10,427 nucleotides of DNA from Bacteroidota bacterium. GTDB lineage: Bacteria > Bacteroidota > Bacteroidia > Chitinophagales > Chitinophagaceae. The stretch lies in NCBI GenBank assembly GCA_028877005.1, contig JAGWPI010000312.1:1-10427 (forward strand). The letters run 5' to 3'. Shown here in pieces: positions 6,784-10,427 of this stretch (the first letter of the stretch is position 1; each line of letters opens with the position of its first letter). The notes below the pieces were generated by a model. That model had not been told where the DNA came from and searched no databases. It saw nothing but the letters and a program-made list of their open reading frames with translations. A program made the translations under genes and the position numbers.

Positions 6784-6824
6784 GTTTTATTTTTTTGGTA
6801 ATGAAAAATTGATTTAACTGAATG

Positions 6825-6832
6825 CAAAAATA
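6825..6832 (-). promoter_or_regulatory. Putative -7 box (TATTTTTG) of trxA
   Basis: This is an exact TAnnTTTG match on the minus strand, ending 41 bases before the trxA start. It overlaps one copy of a 9-bp direct repeat: AAATATGAC on the plus strand at 6828-6836 and again at 6879-6887. No clear -33 element is seen. Confidence 0.5.
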
Positions 6833-6927
6833 TGACCAAACTAATTAATTTACCTATGAGCAGTTATTCACCGATGTTAAATATGACTTTTCAATGACTA
6901 ATGTGTGCATAATTACGACAATATGCC

Positions 6928-6941
6928 TTGCCATAGGGCAA
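6928..6941 (-). terminator. Short hairpin downstream of dnaE, weak terminator candidate
   Basis: TTGCC (6928-6932) pairs with GGCAA (6937-6941) around a four-base loop, 20 bases past the dnaE stop codon. No T tract follows on the minus strand, so termination here would be weak and read-through into trxA is plausible. Confidence 0.25.
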
Positions 6942-6960
6942 AACGTCAGTAACTGATTAA

Positions 6961-9900
6961 TTAGTTTTGTAAATGCACATTTATTTGTACTTCAGGATGA
7001 TGTTGTAAAAATTGTATTAAATCATCATTCAGTAAAATACTAACTTCATTGTTGTATAAACTTATTTTTAGGTTTTCACTATTGTCAATAATATTAAATT
7101 TTAATAATGTTTTTCCCGGAAAATTTTTAATATTTTGGGTAAGGAAGTCAATCATCTCTTTAGATACATCAGATGGTTCTAAATTCATTTCTATCATTCT
7201 GGTATTTCGTTCTTTGAGCGTTTCTAATAAAAAAAGCTGGTTTATTTTAAATTCAAAGTTTTCCTCGCTTTTAAAGCGTTGTCTGAAATTACCTGAAAGA
7301 AAAATTTTACGCCCTTTTTCTAAATAGTTTTGAAATTTTACATAATCCTCACTCCATAAAGTAAATTCCGTTTTCCCGGAAAAATCTTCCAGTACAAATG
7401 ACCCAAAGTTTTTACCTGTTTTGGTTACTCTATGTTGTACATCTACTATTAAACCGGCCAAACGAACATTTAAATTGGCGGCCTGTTTTATTAGTGAGTT
7501 ATCCATTTTTACCTCATTAAATTCAGCTATTTCAATAATTTGATAGTGCTGCAATTCAAATCGGTAATGATCTAATGGGTGCCCACTCATAAACATACCG
7601 GTTACTTCTTTCTCATAATTTAGTTTTTCTGTAAGTGGCCATTCTTCGCAATCGGCTATTTTAGGCACCGGGATTTCCATAGCTACCGACATTTCGCCAA
7701 AAAGGGTATTTGAGTGGCCATTTTTTACTTGTGCGCAAGCAGCGCCATAATTCATAATTTTTTCTAGGTTTGTTAATTTATCACCATCACCTTTTGTAAA
7801 AAACTGTGCCCGATTCATTAGTGGAAAGCAATCAAATGCGCCACTGTAGGCAAGGCTTTCCATTGATTTTTTGTTCACTGAACGTTGATTCACTCTTTTT
7901 ATAAAATCAAACACATCTTTAAATTGTCCATTTCTGTTGCGTTCTTCAATAATATTTTCAATAGCTGCATCACCCACGCCTTTTATGCCTCCCAATCCGA
8001 ACCGGATTTCTCCTTTTTTATTTACTGCAAAACCTTTGAGTGATTCATTAATATCAGGCCCCAATACTTTAATTCCCATTCGTTTACATTCTTCCATAAA
8101 AAATGTAATTTTATCAATACTTCCTGCATGATTAAGTACTGCCGACATATATTCTCCCGGATAATGTGCTTTTAAATAGGCAGTTTGGTAGGCCACAAAA
8201 GCATAGCAGGTGCTGTGCGATTTATTAAATGCATATTGTGCAAAAGCTTCCCAATCGGTCCACATTTTTTCTAAGGATTCAGGTGCATGACCTCTTTTTT
8301 TCCCACCTTCAATAAATTGTGCTTTCATTTTATCGAGCACGCTTTTTTGTTTTTTCCCCATTGCTTTTCTCAATACGTCGGCATCGCCTTTGCTAAAACC
8401 CGCCAAACTTTGGCTTAAAAGCATTACCTGCTCCTGATAAACTGTAATGCCATAGGTGTCATTTAAATATTGAGCTGCTTCAGGTATATCGTATATAACT
8501 TGTTCGCGCCCTTGTTTACGTGCTATATAGCTGGGAATGTAAGCAATAGGGCCGGGGCGGTACAAGGCATTCATGGCAATTAAATCATCAAACTGGTCGG
8601 GTTTTAATTCGCGAAGGTATTTTTGCATGCCTACACTTTCAAACTGAAATGTGCCATTGGTTTCTCCTTTTTGGTATAATTGAAAGGTTTTTTCATCATC
8701 TAGTGGAATGGTATCTAGGTCTATTTCTATCTGATGGTTTTGTTTAATGAGTTCTAAAGCCGTTTTTAAAATTGAAAGTGTTTTTAAACCCAGAAAGTCC
8801 ATTTTAATAACACCCGCTTCTTCAATACTACTGCCTTCTATTTGTGTAAGCCAAAGTGTTGAATCTTTTGCAGTTGCAACGGGAATAAGTTCTGTTAAAT
8901 CTTTTGGTGCTATAATAATACCTGCTGCATGTACACCTGTGTTACGAATACTACCTTCTAGTTTATCGGCTTCTTTTAGTACTTGGGCTTTAATATCATT
9001 ACCGGCATAAATTTCTCTAAGCTTTTTAATATTTTCAATATCTTCTTGGGTGTAACCTTCTTTTTCTTCTAATGATTTCTCGCCTTCTTTAGCGCTTATA
9101 GGGGCATGCAGAACTCTTTTTAATTCAGTACCTGGTTTATCCGGTACCAATTTGGCCAGCATATTGGCTTCTGCTAATGGCAAATCCATTACTCTTGCCA
9201 CATCTTTAATACTACTTTTGGCAGCCATAGTGCCATAAGTAATTATTTGGGCTACTTGATTTTTGCCATATTTTTCAACCACATAATCAATCACTTTTTG
9301 TCGGCCATCGTCATCAAAATCAGTATCAATATCGGGCATTGATTTACGATCGGGGTTTAAAAAACGTTCAAATAGTAAGTTGTATTTAATTGGATCAATA
9401 TTAGTAATGCCAATACAATAAGCCACTACAGAACCTGCCGCAGAGCCACGTCCCGGGCCTATAAATACTTTCATATTTCTTCCGGCTTTAATAAAATCGC
9501 TTACAATTAAAAAGTAACCGGCAAAGCCCATGGTTTTAATGGTAAACAATTCAAAATCAATTCTTTCTTGAGTGGCAGCATTTATTTCTCCATAACGTTG
9601 TTTAGCACCCTCGTAGGTTAAGTGTTTAAGATATTCCCATTGGTTTAAATTGTCGTCTGTATGTATTTTAAAAGAATTTGGAATAGGAAAGGCTGGTAGT
9701 AATATATCCTTTTTTAAGTTTAATACTTCAATTTTATCAACAATTGCGTTGGTATTATCAATGGCTTCTGGAATGTCGGCAAACAAATGAGCCATTTCAT
9801 CCGGTGTTTTAAAATAAAATTGATCGTTGGGAAATTTAAAACGCCGGTTTTTTATTTGCACTTCGTCATTTACAAAATCGTCAAATCCCGGTGTAGCTTG

Positions 9901-10427
9901 TTTTTCGCCGGTATTAACACATAATAAAATATCATGTGCATTGTAGTCGTCGCGCTCTGTGTAGTGGCTGTCATTGGTAGCAATTACCGGAACCTGGTAT
10001 TTTTTTGAAAACTGCAGTAATGTTTGGTTAATGATTTCCTGTTCTTTAATGTTGTGTCTTTGCAATTCAATGTAATAATCTTCCCCAAAAATGTCTAACC
10101 ACCATTTAAATTCTTGTTCTGCTTTAGCCAAATCGCTTTTTAAAATGGTTTGTGGTACATAAGCCCCAATACAACAAGTAGTGGCAATTAAGCCTTCATG
10201 GTATTGAAGGATTAATTCCTTATCAATACGAGGATATTTGCTATACATACCTTCTATAAATCCTAATGAGGTTAATTTTATAAGATTTTGATAACCTTGT
10301 TTATTTTTTGCCAGTAATACTTGATGAAAGCGTTGATCTTTTTGATCTTTTGTAAAGCTTTTTATATGTCGGTTTTCAACCACATAAAATTCACAGCCAA
10401 CAATAGGTTTAATTACGGGTTCAACAA
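6961..10427 (-). CDS. dnaE: DNA polymerase III alpha subunit, N-terminus outside window
   Basis: This is the replicative polymerase catalytic subunit. About 1,154 residues are visible; the frame is open to the window edge, so the GTG/ATG near 10383 is not the start. By comparison with E. coli DnaE, roughly 60 N-terminal residues are missing. Numbering from the first complete codon: the PHP domain begins with KPIVGCEFYV and includes the CC of ATTCCIGAYV (84-85) and NDSHY (151-155). The polymerase catalytic aspartates are in PDIDTDF (365, 367) and KMDFLGL (543). A helix-hairpin-helix lies at GLGGIKGVGDAA (about 810-821), an OB fold at about 985-1064, followed by a C-terminal domain of about 90 residues. 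The internal clamp-binding site reads SNTLF (905-909), without the usual leading glutamine. No intein or frameshift is seen. It is followed by trxA. Confidence 0.97.
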   Translation of the reverse strand, partial: VEPVIKPIVGCEFYVVENRHIKSFTKDQKDQRFHQVLLAKNKQGYQNLIKLTSLGFIEGMYSKYPRIDKELILQYHEGLIATTCCIGAYVPQTILKSDLAKAEQEFKWWLDIFGEDYYIELQRHNIKEQEIINQTLLQFSKKYQVPVIATNDSHYTERDDYNAHDILLCVNTGEKQATPGFDDFVNDEVQIKNRRFKFPNDQFYFKTPDEMAHLFADIPEAIDNTNAIVDKIEVLNLKKDILLPAFPIPNSFKIHTDDNLNQWEYLKHLTYEGAKQRYGEINAATQERIDFELFTIKTMGFAGYFLIVSDFIKAGRNMKVFIGPGRGSAAGSVVAYCIGITNIDPIKYNLLFERFLNPDRKSMPDIDTDFDDDGRQKVIDYVVEKYGKNQVAQIITYGTMAAKSSIKDVARVMDLPLAEANMLAKLVPDKPGTELKRVLHAPISAKEGEKSLEEKEGYTQEDIENIKKLREIYAGNDIKAQVLKEADKLEGSIRNTGVHAAGIIIAPKDLTELIPVATAKDSTLWLTQIEGSSIEEAGVIKMDFLGLKTLSILKTALELIKQNHQIEIDLDTIPLDDEKTFQLYQKGETNGTFQFESVGMQKYLRELKPDQFDDLIAMNALYRPGPIAYIPSYIARKQGREQVIYDIPEAAQYLNDTYGITVYQEQVMLLSQSLAGFSKGDADVLRKAMGKKQKSVLDKMKAQFIEGGKKRGHAPESLEKMWTDWEAFAQYAFNKSHSTCYAFVAYQTAYLKAHYPGEYMSAVLNHAGSIDKITFFMEECKRMGIKVLGPDINESLKGFAVNKKGEIRFGLGGIKGVGDAAIENIIEERNRNGQFKDVFDFIKRVNQRSVNKKSMESLAYSGAFDCFPLMNRAQFFTKGDGDKLTNLEKIMNYGAACAQVKNGHSNTLFGEMSVAMEIPVPKIADCEEWPLTEKLNYEKEVTGMFMSGHPLDHYRFELQHYQIIEIAEFNEVKMDNSLIKQAANLNVRLAGLIVDVQHRVTKTGKNFGSFVLEDFSGKTEFTLWSEDYVKFQNYLEKGRKIFLSGNFRQRFKSEENFEFKINQLFLLETLKERNTRMIEMNLEPSDVSKEMIDFLTQNIKNFPGKTLLKFNIIDNSENLKISLYNNEVSILLNDDLIQFLQHHPEVQINVHLQN

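Noticed and set aside
6946..6956. Palindrome TCAGT-A-ACTGA just after the dnaE stop
   Set aside because: A one-base loop cannot form an RNA hairpin, and a single 11-bp dyad in AT-rich DNA is weak evidence for a binding site.
7049..9010. Open frames antisense to dnaE (7049-7327, 7937-8131, 8747-9010)
   Set aside because: They are shadows of dnaE coding sequence with no independent start context or domain.
10381..10383. GTG as the start of dnaE
   Set aside because: The frame continues upstream to the window edge with conserved PHP sequence (KPIVGCEFYV), so this is an internal valine codon.
1..10427. Defence island, phage, insertion sequence or CRISPR array
   Set aside because: Every long frame is a recognised housekeeping protein; there are no transposase or integrase genes, terminal repeats or regularly spaced repeats.

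Overview
The window is an AT-rich chromosomal segment that looks like the Bacteroidota, most likely the Chitinophagales/Sphingobacteriia side. Start codons are preceded by A-rich stretches rather than Shine-Dalgarno sites. The Bacteroidota-type -7 box TAnnTTTG occurs upstream of five of the six starts visible here. The thioredoxin and DnaE proteins are of ordinary bacterial type and sit next to each other, an arrangement I recall from other Bacteroidota. No mobile element, CRISPR array, rRNA or tRNA was seen. The class and order assignment is inference.

Layout, left to right. (1) 1-912, minus: N-terminal three quarters of an aspartate-type PLP aminotransferase, cut by the left edge. (2) 1009-2271, minus: a 420-residue lipoprotein with a class A beta-lactamase-like serine hydrolase domain. 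(3) 2327-3766, plus: single-chain iron-sulfur L-serine dehydratase, divergent from (2) across only 55 bases. (4) 3785-4963, minus: radical SAM enzyme, best called aminofutalosine synthase MqnE, convergent with (3). (5) 5145-6404, plus: NupG-family nucleoside:H+ symporter, divergent from (4). (6) 6466-6783, minus: thioredoxin, convergent with (5) across a bidirectional terminator. (7) 6961-10427, minus: DNA polymerase III alpha subunit, whose N-terminus lies beyond the right edge. The longest stretches without a gene are about 180 bases (4964-5144 and 6784-6960), and both look like promoter/terminator DNA.

The genes are mostly separately transcribed housekeeping functions: amino-acid metabolism (aminotransferase, serine to pyruvate), menaquinone synthesis by the futalosine route, nucleoside uptake, thiol redox and chromosome replication. 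There is no convincing multi-gene new system. The parts worth a second look are smaller. The serine dehydratase ends in a cysteine that may plug its own iron-sulfur cluster. Its stop codon is buried in a strong hairpin with a third, competing arm. The divergent promoters at 2272-2326 may make leaderless mRNAs. An inverted repeat flanks the aminotransferase promoter. DnaE has an atypical clamp-binding motif.
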